Part shown: positions 55,621-63,263 of the stretch, piece after piece
How positions within the stretch are numbered: position 1 is the stretch's first letter
Layout of the letters: each line of letters opens with the position of its first letter
Origin: an uncultured Pelagibacteraceae bacterium
Lineage (GTDB): Bacteria; Pseudomonadota; Alphaproteobacteria; Pelagibacterales; Pelagibacteraceae
Direction: 5' to 3'
NCBI GenBank assembly: GCA_902588975.1
Contig: CACIRJ010000008.1
Span: 1 to 63,263, forward strand
Length of the DNA: 63,263 bases
Made by a program: the position numbers and the translations under genes
The notes under the pieces: model-generated
The model's input: only the letters and a program-made list of their open reading frames with translations
What the model was told of the DNA's origin: nothing
Database searches by the model: none

Positions 55621-56262
55621 TTACTGAAGAGTAGTATTTTCAAATTCGTCTTTAATATAATTATTTAGAATTTGTTCCATTTTTTCTTTTCTTACATTTA
55701 TATCAAGACTCTCTAATAATATTTGTTTTTCTTCTAATGAAAAGGGCGATGCCATTGATAGATCATTAAGAGTTTGGCTAAGATCCTTCTTTTCTAAGTC
55801 TTTTAAGTTCACAATATACCCTTGTTTTTTGAAAAATGTTCTCATGTTCTTCATAATTAAGCTTAAGTCTGAAAAGTTAACTTCGTTACTTTTTTGCATT
55901 ATATCTTTTGAAAAATTATCATATTGAACATTACATTCTCGGTACATTTTGTCGGTATCTAACTCTGAGTTAATTTTGTATCTACAAATCCCATTTAAAA
56001 TAATAAGTATTCTACCGTCTTCTGTTTCATTGAAACTTGTGATTTTTCCAATACATCCTATTTCGTATAAATCAGGTTTTTTCAAAGACCCTGTTTTTTT
56101 TGGCTGTATCATTCCAATCATTCTATGCTTTTTCATACTATCATTTACCATTTGTAAATATCGAGGCTCAAAAATGTTAAGTGGAACAGTTGTGCCAGGA
56201 AACATTATAAAATTTGATAAAGGGAAAATTGGTATAGTTTTTGGTAATTCTTCGAGTTTCAT
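55621..56262 (-). CDS. LON peptidase substrate-binding (N-terminal-like) domain protein
   Basis: 213 residues matching the Lon N-terminal domain alone: IPIFPLSNFIMFPGTTVPLNIFEPRYLQMVNDSMK, YEIGCIGKITSFNETEDGRILIILNGICRY, and the helical part MASPFSLEEKQILLE. No ATPase or protease domain. Free-standing proteins of this type occur widely in alphaproteobacteria; role unknown, perhaps substrate selection. Its stop is 1 bp from the UbiH-like gene. Confidence 0.93.
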   Translation of the reverse strand: MKLEELPKTIPIFPLSNFIMFPGTTVPLNIFEPRYLQMVNDSMKKHRMIGMIQPKKTGSLKKPDLYEIGCIGKITSFNETEDGRILIILNGICRYKINSELDTDKMYRECNVQYDNFSKDIMQKSNEVNFSDLSLIMKNMRTFFKKQGYIVNLKDLEKKDLSQTLNDLSMASPFSLEEKQILLESLDINVRKEKMEQILNNYIKDEFENTTLQ

Positions 56263-56384
56263 AGTTTAATTATAATAATTCTTTTCAATGTTACAACTAT
56301 ACAGAAATGATTCGTAGTCGCATTTAACTATTTAATCACTTGCTAAATTCAAAAAAAGCTTTTAATTTTGTTCTGTAAGAATAA

Positions 56385-56459
56385 GCGGGCATAGCTCAGT
56401 GGTAGAGCGTCTCGTTGCCAACGAGAAGGTCGTGGGTTCAAGTCCCATTGCCCGCTCCA
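56385..56459 (+). tRNA. tRNA-Gly (anticodon GCC)
   Basis: 75 nt including an encoded CCA (56457-56459). The acceptor stem GCGGGCA pairs with TGCCCGC over seven base pairs; the D-arm has GCTCAGTGGTAGAGC; the anticodon stem CTCGT/ACGAG encloses TTGCCAA with GCC at 56417-56419; the T-arm is GTGGGTTCAAGTCCCAT. It decodes GGC and GGU. phhB starts 16 bp downstream on the same strand. The 122-bp region upstream holds no gene that I can see. Confidence 0.98.
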
Positions 56460-56475
56460 TTAAAGGAATTATATT

Positions 56476-56814
56476 ATGAGTGATTTAGCAAGTAAAAAAT
56501 GTATCCCGTGCGAAGGCAACATCCCGCCATTTAACACAGAAGAAATTCATAAATATTTAAAACAAGTTGATGGATGGGAAGTTATAGAGGATAAAATCGA
56601 TGGATTTCATTTAATAAAAAATTTTAAATTTGATGATTTCTTGAAAAGTCAAGAATTCGTGAATAAAGTTGGAGAAATTGCTGAAACGGAGGGACATCAC
56701 CCTGATCTGTGGTTTGGATGGGGCTATGCAAGAATTAAAATATTTACTCATGCAATTAAAGGTCTTGCTGAGAGTGATTTTATTTTAGCTGCTAAAATAG
56801 ATAAGATAAATTGA
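56476..56814 (+). CDS. phhB: pterin-4a-carbinolamine dehydratase
   Basis: 112 residues. GWEVIEDKIDGFHLIKNFKFDDF and the active-site stretch AETEGHHPDLWFGWGYARIKIFTHAIKGLAESDFILAAKID are the PCD/DCoH signature, with the His pair for dehydration. It recycles pterin cofactor, normally for phenylalanine hydroxylase; alternatively it acts in molybdopterin or folate side reactions. Preceded by AAGGA 9 nt before the ATG. Its stop abuts that of purH. Confidence 0.95.
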   Translation: MSDLASKKCIPCEGNIPPFNTEEIHKYLKQVDGWEVIEDKIDGFHLIKNFKFDDFLKSQEFVNKVGEIAETEGHHPDLWFGWGYARIKIFTHAIKGLAESDFILAAKIDKIN

Positions 56815-58374
56815 TTAGTGATTAAAGTGTCTTGTTTTAGAAAATACTAAAATAGTATTTGTTTGGTTAGCAAATTTAATTATTTCTTTATCATTTTTTG
56901 AACCCGACGGTTGAATGACTGCTGAAATTCCTGCTTGTACCAATTTTTCTATACCATCAACAAACGGGAAAAACGCATCAGATGCTGCTAAGATTTCATC
57001 AGTATCGCTTATTTTCTGAAATTTTTTCATTTTATCAATTGCTATTTTACAACTATCTAACCTACTTGGTTGACCAGAACCTATGCCTATTGTCCTGTAA
57101 TCTTTTGTAACGACTATCGCATTCGATTTTACACTTCTGCATATATTAAATGCAAAAATAAGTTTGTTTAACGTTTTATTCGTAGGTTTTAATTTTGATA
57201 CAACTTTAAAATTTTTCTTAGAAAAATGTTGAGTATCTGGATCTTGAACTAAAATAGAATTAAATTTATTGATAAAATTAAATTTAAAATTTTTTTCTAC
57301 TTTACTAGAATCAATTAATCTCAATTTTTTTTTCTTTTTTAAAAGTTTGACTGATTTTTTGTCAAATCCATTTGCAACTATTACCTCAAAAAATATTTTG
57401 TTAATCTCTTTAGCTAAACTAATATTTAGTTTAAAGTTACATGATACAATACCACCATAGGCACTAATTGGGTCACTTTCTAAAGCTTCTTTAAAAGATT
57501 TGATTTTGTTTGTATTGATGGAAACTCCACAAGGATTAGCATGCTTAATTATTGCTACACCCTTATTTTTTGGTAAAGTTTTAGATATACTTAGGGCAGA
57601 ATAAAGATCGTTATAGTTGTTGTAACTGAGTTGTTTTCCACTGATTTGAATAATTTCCTGCTTATTATTTTGTGAATATATTGCTCCTTTTTGATGAGGG
57701 TTTTCCCCATATCTTGTCTTCTCAACTAATTTTCCAGAAAAAATATTCTTTATTGGGAAAAGGTTTTTGGACTTCTGATTGAAATAATTAAAAATTTTTG
57801 ATTCATAATATGCTGTTTCCATAAATGCTTCTTCAGCCAAATTTTCTCTAAATTTTAAATTCGTTGAACCTTTATTTTTATTTAATTCAATAGTTAAATC
57901 TTCATACTGTTTTACGTTACTTAGGATAACTACATCATTATAATTTTTTGCAGCTGCTCTAACCATTGTTGGTCCTCCAATATCTATATTTTCAATTATA
58001 TTTTTGTGACCAGAATTACTTAATAAAACTTTTTCAAATGGATAAAAATTTATAATAACTAGATCTATATTTTCATAATTGTAAATTTTCATTTCTTTTT
58101 GATGTTTCTTATTCTGCCTAACATTCAAAATCCCAGAGTGAATTTTTGGATGCAATGTTTTTACTCTTCCATCTAGCAGCTCTTTTGAATTTGTAAATTT
58201 AGATACTTCTAAGCATTTAAAACCCATACTTTTAATTTTTTTGTATGTGCCACCTGAGCTTATTATTTTGATTTTATATTTTTTTAGTAAATTTAATAAT
58301 GGCCTTAAATTGGATTTATCTGACAATGAAATTAAAGCAGTCTTAATTTTTATTGTATTTTTTCGAATGCCCAT
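56815..58374 (-). CDS. purH: bifunctional AICAR formyltransferase / IMP cyclohydrolase
   Basis: 519 residues. The N-terminal cyclohydrolase (MGS) domain has TALISLSDKSNLRPLL, SSGGTYKKIK, LLDGRVKTLHPKIHSGIL; the formyltransferase domain has RYGENPHQKGA, the catalytic AIIKHANPCGVSI and AIVVTKDYRTIGIGSGQPSRLDS. It performs the final two steps of purine synthesis to IMP. Its start lies inside the heparinase-like gene end (25-bp overlap), an order kept in many alphaproteobacteria. Confidence 0.98.
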   Translation of the reverse strand: MGIRKNTIKIKTALISLSDKSNLRPLLNLLKKYKIKIISSGGTYKKIKSMGFKCLEVSKFTNSKELLDGRVKTLHPKIHSGILNVRQNKKHQKEMKIYNYENIDLVIINFYPFEKVLLSNSGHKNIIENIDIGGPTMVRAAAKNYNDVVILSNVKQYEDLTIELNKNKGSTNLKFRENLAEEAFMETAYYESKIFNYFNQKSKNLFPIKNIFSGKLVEKTRYGENPHQKGAIYSQNNKQEIIQISGKQLSYNNYNDLYSALSISKTLPKNKGVAIIKHANPCGVSINTNKIKSFKEALESDPISAYGGIVSCNFKLNISLAKEINKIFFEVIVANGFDKKSVKLLKKKKKLRLIDSSKVEKNFKFNFINKFNSILVQDPDTQHFSKKNFKVVSKLKPTNKTLNKLIFAFNICRSVKSNAIVVTKDYRTIGIGSGQPSRLDSCKIAIDKMKKFQKISDTDEILAASDAFFPFVDGIEKLVQAGISAVIQPSGSKNDKEIIKFANQTNTILVFSKTRHFNH

Positions 58375-59975
58375 TTAATTTCCTGAGTTATATCTTTTAT
58401 TTTGCCTGATAAACATATATTTTGGTTTTCACTAGTAACATTTTTATTACCGAAATATATACCCGATTCAATATTTATAATCTCGCAGTTAGTTGAAAAT
58501 TTCCATCCAGAATTTTCAATTTCAATTAGTATAGTTTTGTTATCTAGAGTTTTTGTTAATTTGACACCTGGTTCCATATGAAATCTGATATCATATTTTT
58601 TTGTTTCTAACTTGTTTTTTGAAATTATTTTATCAGTTCCTATCAATTTATTTTTTTCAACGAAATATTCCAAAGATCTTTCATATAAAATTCCAAATTT
58701 TTTTAAAAAGCCATTATGAGATGCTTTGATTAACCAATAGTTTTTTTCATTAACAATATTTTTATCACTAATTTTCAAACCGTTTTCTAATGTTTTATAG
58801 TTTCCATTGTTTCTAAATGAACAACTTGAATGATTATCAATTATAAGCGCTGAATGAGCGGCGGTAGATTTTGAAATTAGATTTAATTTGTTTTTATAAT
58901 TCTGAAAGTAACCAGAATTTGAAATAAGTTTTTTATCTTTGTAGAAGAATTCAAATGAAAGAGCTCCACTTTGATAGTTATGTGAAAAAGTTTTTTGGGG
59001 CGAATTTCCAACATCCATTGCAAGAATACAATTTTTATTTTTTAAAATGGCATATCCTCCTACTTCATTATTTGAATTTTCAAACTTATATTTATAAAGC
59101 GAAAGATATTTATTAAATTCCTTTAAATCATTTTGATGATTCCCATTGAATAGTAAACTTTGTTCGATTTTAGAAAAAACAGAATAAGATTTTCCTAGAT
59201 AAAAAATTATTTCATCAAGGTACTCAGGTATATCATTAAAAGATTCCTTTAATAATTCCCTAACAAGAACAAAATATTTTAAATAAAAATTTAATTGCCT
59301 GATACTTCTCGTTTTTGGAAAATACTCATTGTCAAAAGAATTAATAATAATTTTTCTCAGTAATTCTAATCCATAATTTAAAAATTTTTCATTTGTGTAT
59401 GATAATCCTGTAATTATTATTGCTATACAGCCTAATAATTTATCATTAACAGATCGAGATTTACTTATTTCATTTATTAAATGATTAATCTGTTTATTGA
59501 CAGAAAAATTAAATTTATTTTTATATTTAGTATCACTTTCATCATAAGATAATTTAGAGTTTGCAATCCATGATATTATTCTCTTTGATAAAATATCTGT
59601 TTGCCATGTTAATGAATTATAACTTTGATTTTTTTCAATCCATTTAATAATTATCGATTGTGTAATACTTGGGGAAGACTTTAAATCAATACTAAATAAC
59701 CAATAAAAATTATTAAGTTTATTGAGGTTATTACTACTTAATAATCCACTTTCCCAAATATTATCTTTATCTAATTCCTCAATTTTAATTTTTTTTTTAT
59801 CATATTTAACCAAGCAGCTTAAAATACTTAGACTTGGTCTATAGGAAATGTTGCTTATCTCAATTTTTGAAATTTTATTATTATAAAATCTTGATTTTAA
59901 GTATAAATTTCTTATTTGATTTTTAGTGTAGAAAAAAAATTCATTTATTAAAATTAAAGAATTTTTTAAATACAT
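58350..59975 (-). CDS. heparinase II/III-family protein
   Basis: 541 residues. The N-terminal helical region has FYWLFSIDLKSS and LTWQTDILSKRIISWIANS; the C-terminal beta-sandwich contains GGYAILKNKNCILAMDVGNSPQKTFSHNYQSGALSFEF and STAAHSALIIDNHSSC, typical of Hepar_II_III proteins. No signal peptide is visible. The rpe-heparinase-purH order is common in alphaproteobacteria; the real substrate is not established. It starts 1 bp after rpe and overlaps purH by 25 bp. Confidence 0.88.
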   Translation of the reverse strand: MYLKNSLILINEFFFYTKNQIRNLYLKSRFYNNKISKIEISNISYRPSLSILSCLVKYDKKKIKIEELDKDNIWESGLLSSNNLNKLNNFYWLFSIDLKSSPSITQSIIIKWIEKNQSYNSLTWQTDILSKRIISWIANSKLSYDESDTKYKNKFNFSVNKQINHLINEISKSRSVNDKLLGCIAIIITGLSYTNEKFLNYGLELLRKIIINSFDNEYFPKTRSIRQLNFYLKYFVLVRELLKESFNDIPEYLDEIIFYLGKSYSVFSKIEQSLLFNGNHQNDLKEFNKYLSLYKYKFENSNNEVGGYAILKNKNCILAMDVGNSPQKTFSHNYQSGALSFEFFYKDKKLISNSGYFQNYKNKLNLISKSTAAHSALIIDNHSSCSFRNNGNYKTLENGLKISDKNIVNEKNYWLIKASHNGFLKKFGILYERSLEYFVEKNKLIGTDKIISKNKLETKKYDIRFHMEPGVKLTKTLDNKTILIEIENSGWKFSTNCEIINIESGIYFGNKNVTSENQNICLSGKIKDITQEIKWAFEKIQ

Positions 59976-59976
59976 C

Positions 59977-60636
59977 TTACATTGATTTTAGAGTTTCTAT
60001 ATTTTTTTTAATATCACCATTGTTTTCTTTGAAAATTGTTGTTCCAGAAACTAATATATTTGCACCCGCTGATATAACTTCTTTTGAATTAGAGAAATTT
60101 ATTCCACCATCAACTTCAATATCAAATTTTAAGTTATTATCTTTTTTTATTTGATATAGTTTTTTAATTTTTTCAATGACTTCTGGTATAAATTTTTGAC
60201 CACCAAAACCGGGATATACACTCATAATTAAAACTAAATCTATTTCTTTTAATAATTTTTCAATGACACTTACTTCCGTATTTGGATTTAAAGATATGCC
60301 TACTTTTTTCTTTAATTGTTTTATAAGTTTAATCGACTCAATCAAATTGTTGGTTGCTTCAGGGTGAATTGTTATTATATCAGACCCTGCTTCAGCAAAA
60401 TTTTTTATATATTTATGGACTGGTGAGATCATTAAATGTACATCAAAAGGTAATTTTGTATAATTTCTAAGTGTTTTTATCACTGGGGGACCAATTGTAA
60501 TATTGGGAACAAAATGTCCATCCATTACATCGACATGAATTAAGTCAGCGCCACCATCTTCTAATCTTTTAATTTCCTCACCTAATTGGCTAAAATCTGC
60601 AGAAAGTATTGAAGGCGAAATTTGTATATTTTTCAT
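59977..60636 (-). CDS. rpe: ribulose-phosphate 3-epimerase
   Basis: 219 residues of the TIM-barrel Rpe family. ISPSILSADFSQLGEEIKRLEDGGADLIHVDVMDGHFVPNITIGP includes the metal-binding His and Asp; FDVHLMI, VLIMSVYPGFGGQKFIPE and IEVDGGINFSNSKEVISAGANILVSGTTIF complete the set. It interconverts ribulose-5-P and xylulose-5-P in the pentose phosphate pathway. First of rpe-heparinase-purH. Confidence 0.98.
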   Translation of the reverse strand: MKNIQISPSILSADFSQLGEEIKRLEDGGADLIHVDVMDGHFVPNITIGPPVIKTLRNYTKLPFDVHLMISPVHKYIKNFAEAGSDIITIHPEATNNLIESIKLIKQLKKKVGISLNPNTEVSVIEKLLKEIDLVLIMSVYPGFGGQKFIPEVIEKIKKLYQIKKDNNLKFDIEVDGGINFSNSKEVISAGANILVSGTTIFKENNGDIKKNIETLKSM

Positions 60637-60682
60637 TAATAAATAAAACTAGTACTATCAATTTTTGAATATATTTGAATTA

Positions 60683-61018
60683 TTATTTACCAAATATTTT
60701 ATAAATTTCCGCAGCTATTTCACTTTCTAATGGAAACGATAACATTCCCATAACAGAATAACCCATTAAATAAGGCATTAAATAAAATCTAAACATATAA
60801 AAAAACCACGCTACATAAAGTGGAACTAATGGTCCTATAATGAAACTAGGAGTTATGAATTTAAAAATTTTAATAATTGGATTTGTGTATTTTACAAATA
60901 CTTTCATAAAAAAGAATTCAGAATCTTCTTTTTGAAAAATATTCATTGCAGATCTTCCAATTAAAGTCCACATAATGATACCTAAAATGTAGTCTATTAC
61001 TAAAATATATAATGGCAT
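60683..61018 (-). CDS. small membrane protein, possibly YggT-like
   Basis: 111 residues with about two to three hydrophobic segments (1-20, 45-95). I do not firmly recognise it. FVKYTNPIIKIFKFITPSFIIGPLVPLYVAWFFYMFRFYLMPYLMG has some resemblance to the NPI-x-x-I-x-x-x-xP pattern of YggT-family proteins. It begins 45 bp after the symporter stop, beyond a terminator hairpin, so it would be expressed by read-through or from a weak own promoter. Confidence 0.65.
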   Translation of the reverse strand: MPLYILVIDYILGIIMWTLIGRSAMNIFQKEDSEFFFMKVFVKYTNPIIKIFKFITPSFIIGPLVPLYVAWFFYMFRFYLMPYLMGYSVMGMLSFPLESEIAAEIYKIFGK

Positions 61019-61032
61019 TTATTTGAAAAAAT

Positions 61033-61051
61033 GGGGGCGAATATCGCCCCC
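61033..61051 (-). terminator. Rho-independent terminator after the symporter operon
   Basis: An 8-bp perfect stem (61033-61040 with 61044-61051, GGGGGCGA/TCGCCCCC) with a 3-nt loop. On the minus strand it is followed by A and six T. It ends the DUF4212-symporter transcript and is the most GC-rich stretch in this part of the window. Confidence 0.85.
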
Positions 61052-61063
61052 AAAAAGTTTAAT

Positions 61064-62902
61064 TTAGTGTTGCTTACCAAGTATTGTCTTACCTGATGGA
61101 ACACGAACTTCGTCTACCATTTGCTGTGTAGCTTTATCTGGTTCTTCAGTCATTAAACTTACTACAACCATTACAACTAAACAGACCGACGCTCCGATTA
61201 TACCGAAACGTAAATGGTCAATACCTAACCAAGGTGCATTACCCATAAACTTAGGATACACATAAATTAGATAAGCTGTTCCTGATGCAAGACCTGCTAT
61301 CATACCTGCTATTGCTCCTTGTCTCGTTGCTCTCTTCCACCATACACCAAGTATTAATGGGAAGAACAATCCTGACATTGCAAAGTCAAATGCCCAAGCA
61401 ACTGCACCAAGGATACTAGTAATCCTCATCGATGCAATGTATGCTCCAGCGGCACCAATAACTATTAGCAGTGCTCTAGCAACTAACAATCTTTTTCTTA
61501 CATCTGCTTTTGGATCAATGATTTTGTAATAGATATCATGTGATAAAGCGTTTGCGATAGCAAGAATTAGACCATCAGCAGTTGACATCGCAGCAGCCAT
61601 TCCTCCTGCAGCAACTAGTCCAGAGATTACGTATGGTAATCCAGCAACTTCTGGAGTTGCTAGTACAACTACGTCACCTCTCATAAACCATTCATTTAAC
61701 TGAAGAATACCATCTCCGTTAAAGTCTGCTATGAAGGCTTGTTTTACATTAATCCAAGCATTTACCCACTCTATTTGCATAATCTCAGCAATTGGTTTTC
61801 CAATAATACCTGTTGGTAAGTTTGGATCTATTAGTGAGATTTTGGATAATGTTGCAAGCATTGGCGCTGAAGTATAAAGCAATGCAATAAAGAATAGTGA
61901 CCATGCCACTGATTTTCTTGCAGCTTTAACACTTGGAGTAGTGAAGTATCTCATTAAAATATGTGGTAAAGAAGCTGTTCCTACCATCATACATAGTGCT
62001 AATGAAATAAACTTCCATGCAGCCATTCCACCTTCTGGCACACCTGCGTGTGATACAGCGATAGATTTTAGACCACCTGGTACACCTGCAGCTTTGACGT
62101 CTGCAGCAGCATTTTTGACTAATCCAAATTGAGCTTCAAGATCACCTAATCTAGCCACTTCCTCACCTAACATAAAGTGTGGAAAGAAACCAAATCCAGA
62201 TTTGTTACTAATCCAGAATACTGGAATTAGATAAGCAATAATCAATACTATGTATTGTGCAACTTGCGTCCAAGTTACCGCTCTCATTCCGCCTAGCATT
62301 GAACAAAGTAAAATACTTACTAGTCCAACCCAAACTCCTAATTCAAATGGAATACTTAGTGCTCTTGATGCAATTGTTCCTGTTGCGTTAATTTGAGCTG
62401 TTACATATGTGAACGAAGCCAATGTTAAAACAACTACGGCACAGAACCTTGCAAAGTTTCCGCCATATCTTGTTCCAATGAAATCTGGCACAGTATAACA
62501 TCCAAATTTTCTTAAGTATGGTGCTAAAAGTGATGATACTAAAACGTATCCCCCAGTCCATCCGACTAAGAAAGCCATATAAGTATAACCACCAAAGTAA
62601 ATACCACCAGCCATTGCAACGAATGATGCACCTGACATCCAGTCAGCTGCAGTTGCCATTCCGTTAAATACTGTTGGCACCTGTCTTCCAGCAACATAAT
62701 AAGCATCGACCTGAACAGTTCTAGATAAATACCCAATCAAGGCATAAATACAAACTGTAAAGGCGACAAACAAAATACCAATTGTTTTAGCGGTCATACC
62801 TGCTTGCTCCGCTATTGCCATCAATATGATGAACACAATGAAGCCCCCAGTATAAGTTCCGTAAATTTTTGGTAGGTTGTCAATAAAATTGCCTTTAAAC
62901 AT
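61064..62902 (-). CDS. sodium:solute symporter (ActP/VC_2705-type)
   Basis: 612 residues with about 13 membrane spans. YYVAGRQVPTVFNGMATAADWMSGASFVAMAGGIYFGGYTYMAFLVGWTGGYVLV is the SSF signature of acetate-type symporters, with the Na+ site in TADGLILAIANALSHDIYYK. Pairing with DUF4212 marks it as the VC_2705 subfamily; likely substrates are acetate or other small carboxylates. Its Shine-Dalgarno AAGGAGG lies inside the end of the DUF4212 gene, which overlaps its start by one base. Codon use is GC-richer than neighbours, pointing to high expression. Confidence 0.93.
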   Translation of the reverse strand: MFKGNFIDNLPKIYGTYTGGFIVFIILMAIAEQAGMTAKTIGILFVAFTVCIYALIGYLSRTVQVDAYYVAGRQVPTVFNGMATAADWMSGASFVAMAGGIYFGGYTYMAFLVGWTGGYVLVSSLLAPYLRKFGCYTVPDFIGTRYGGNFARFCAVVVLTLASFTYVTAQINATGTIASRALSIPFELGVWVGLVSILLCSMLGGMRAVTWTQVAQYIVLIIAYLIPVFWISNKSGFGFFPHFMLGEEVARLGDLEAQFGLVKNAAADVKAAGVPGGLKSIAVSHAGVPEGGMAAWKFISLALCMMVGTASLPHILMRYFTTPSVKAARKSVAWSLFFIALLYTSAPMLATLSKISLIDPNLPTGIIGKPIAEIMQIEWVNAWINVKQAFIADFNGDGILQLNEWFMRGDVVVLATPEVAGLPYVISGLVAAGGMAAAMSTADGLILAIANALSHDIYYKIIDPKADVRKRLLVARALLIVIGAAGAYIASMRITSILGAVAWAFDFAMSGLFFPLILGVWWKRATRQGAIAGMIAGLASGTAYLIYVYPKFMGNAPWLGIDHLRFGIIGASVCLVVMVVVSLMTEEPDKATQQMVDEVRVPSGKTILGKQH

Positions 62903-63159
62903 TAATCATCCTCCTTTTCGGTAAAACCAAACTCTTCATCGATTTTTTCCTGTCTATTTGCAAACCAAAAAATTAGGACCACAAATGCAATGATGGAACC
63001 TTGCGCACACATGTAATACGCCAATGGATATCCCATAAAACTTGAAGTGTTTAGGTCAGAACCAAACATGAAGATCAGATAACCGAAAACAAACCAAATA
63101 ATTAATGTAATTATCATTAATCCTTTGGTTTTTTCCCAGTGCTTTTCTTTGTTTGACAT
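62902..63159 (-). CDS. DUF4212 symporter small subunit
   Basis: 85 residues with two membrane helices (about 16-34 and 44-64). HWEKTKGLMIITLIIWFVFGYLIFMFGSDLN and YPLAYYMCAQGSIIAFVVLIFWFANRQEKIDEEFGF are typical of DUF4212 (TIGR03647), which is found beside SSF symporters and probably forms a small subunit. Strong Shine-Dalgarno GGGAGGA 8 nt before the ATG. Confidence 0.93.
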   Translation of the reverse strand: MSNKEKHWEKTKGLMIITLIIWFVFGYLIFMFGSDLNTSSFMGYPLAYYMCAQGSIIAFVVLIFWFANRQEKIDEEFGFTEKEDD

Positions 63160-63229
63160 TATTTTAATCCTCCCTATAGGTTAAAGATATAATTCATACT
63201 CATTTAAAGTAATAATTAAAGAGTAAAAA

Positions 63230-63263
63230 ATGGCATATATTTACAGTAAAAGTGGTAATATTG
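63230..63263 (+). CDS. N-terminal start of a gene cut by the window end
   Basis: ATG at 63230 opens a frame MAYIYSKSGNI that runs off the right edge. It is divergent from DUF4212 with 70 bp between, a plausible shared promoter region. Too short to identify. Confidence 0.35.
   Translation, partial: MAYIYSKSGNI

Noticed and set aside
56341..56384. Promoter TTGCTA-N17-TAATTT before tRNA-Gly
   Set aside because: The -10 matches only 3 of 6 positions; not strong enough to annotate.
63160..63229. Riboswitch in front of the symporter operon
   Set aside because: Only 70 bp, no stable stems; glycine and SAM-type riboswitch cores known from SAR11 are not recognisable here or elsewhere in the window.

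Overview
This window is a continuous, very gene-dense stretch of an AT-rich alphaproteobacterial chromosome, almost certainly SAR11 (Pelagibacterales, Candidatus Pelagibacter-like). Reasons: strong A/T codon bias with Lys/Asn/Ile-rich proteins, near-zero intergenic space, many 1-8 bp gene overlaps, and the classic alphaproteobacterial origin-proximal order (DUF3576-leuS-lptE-holA-parB-parA-rsmG-mnmG-mnmE ... rho-hemJ-hemH-hemE / ppsR-maf-aroE-coaE-dnaQ-secB). No insertion sequence, prophage, CRISPR array or rRNA is present; there is one tRNA (Gly-GCC). No gene-free stretch exceeds 300 bases: the longest are 281 bp (35117-35397, the probable replication origin) and 213 bp (20118-20330, porin leader/operator region).

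Layout. 1-4.3 kb (minus): Bax-like glucosaminidase, NfuA-type Fe-S carrier, trpS, murJ. 4.4-9.9 kb: hybrid malic enzyme, then a dolP/rsmI/lpoA-like cell-envelope group and rdgB. 9.9-16.7 kb (plus): grpE-dnaK-dnaJ chaperone cluster, then dapB-nth-pfkB kinase-2OG oxygenase. 16.7-19.1 kb: a 36-codon arfA-like ribosome-rescue gene, a winged-helix regulator with a degenerate receiver, an L,D-transpeptidase, PLP-homeostasis protein and a ThiE/TenI-like protein. 19.2-20.1 kb: the major porin with a structured leader. 20.3-24.9 kb (plus): DUF3576-leuS-lptE-holA. 24.8-35.1 kb (mostly minus): parB-parA-rsmG-mnmG-mnmE, a sulfotransferase, rho, and hemJ-hemH-hemE. 35.1-35.4 kb: oriC. 35.4-41.5 kb: ppsR-maf-aroE-SDR-coaE-dnaQ, secB-fxsA, timA-like-smr. 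41.4-47.5 kb: hslVU and the his operon hisB-hisH-X-hisA-hisF-hisE, interrupted by a secreted lyase-like gene X. 47.5-50.3 kb: a TRAP transporter. 50.4-56.3 kb: lone type IV pilin, HIT, GNAT, lolA, ftsK, UbiH-like, Lon-N-like. 56.4-60.6 kb: tRNA-Gly, phhB, purH, heparinase II/III-like, rpe. 60.7-63.2 kb: small membrane protein and a DUF4212/sodium:solute symporter pair.

How it works together. Genes on the two sides of 35.1-35.4 kb point away from it, a DnaA box lies there, and a perfect parS palindrome lies about 8 kb away next to parAB, so the window captures the replication origin and chromosome-segregation locus. Heat-shock genes grpE, dnaK and hslVU each carry RpoH-type promoter candidates; two of these would give almost leaderless mRNAs. 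Strong Shine-Dalgarno sequences stand out in front of the porin and nutrient-transporter genes. The most unusual points are the gene embedded in the his operon, the miniature ArfA, the atypical cysteine spacing in Nth, the degenerate receiver regulator, the PAPS-type sulfotransferase in a lineage known to lack assimilatory sulfate reduction, and the structured porin upstream region.
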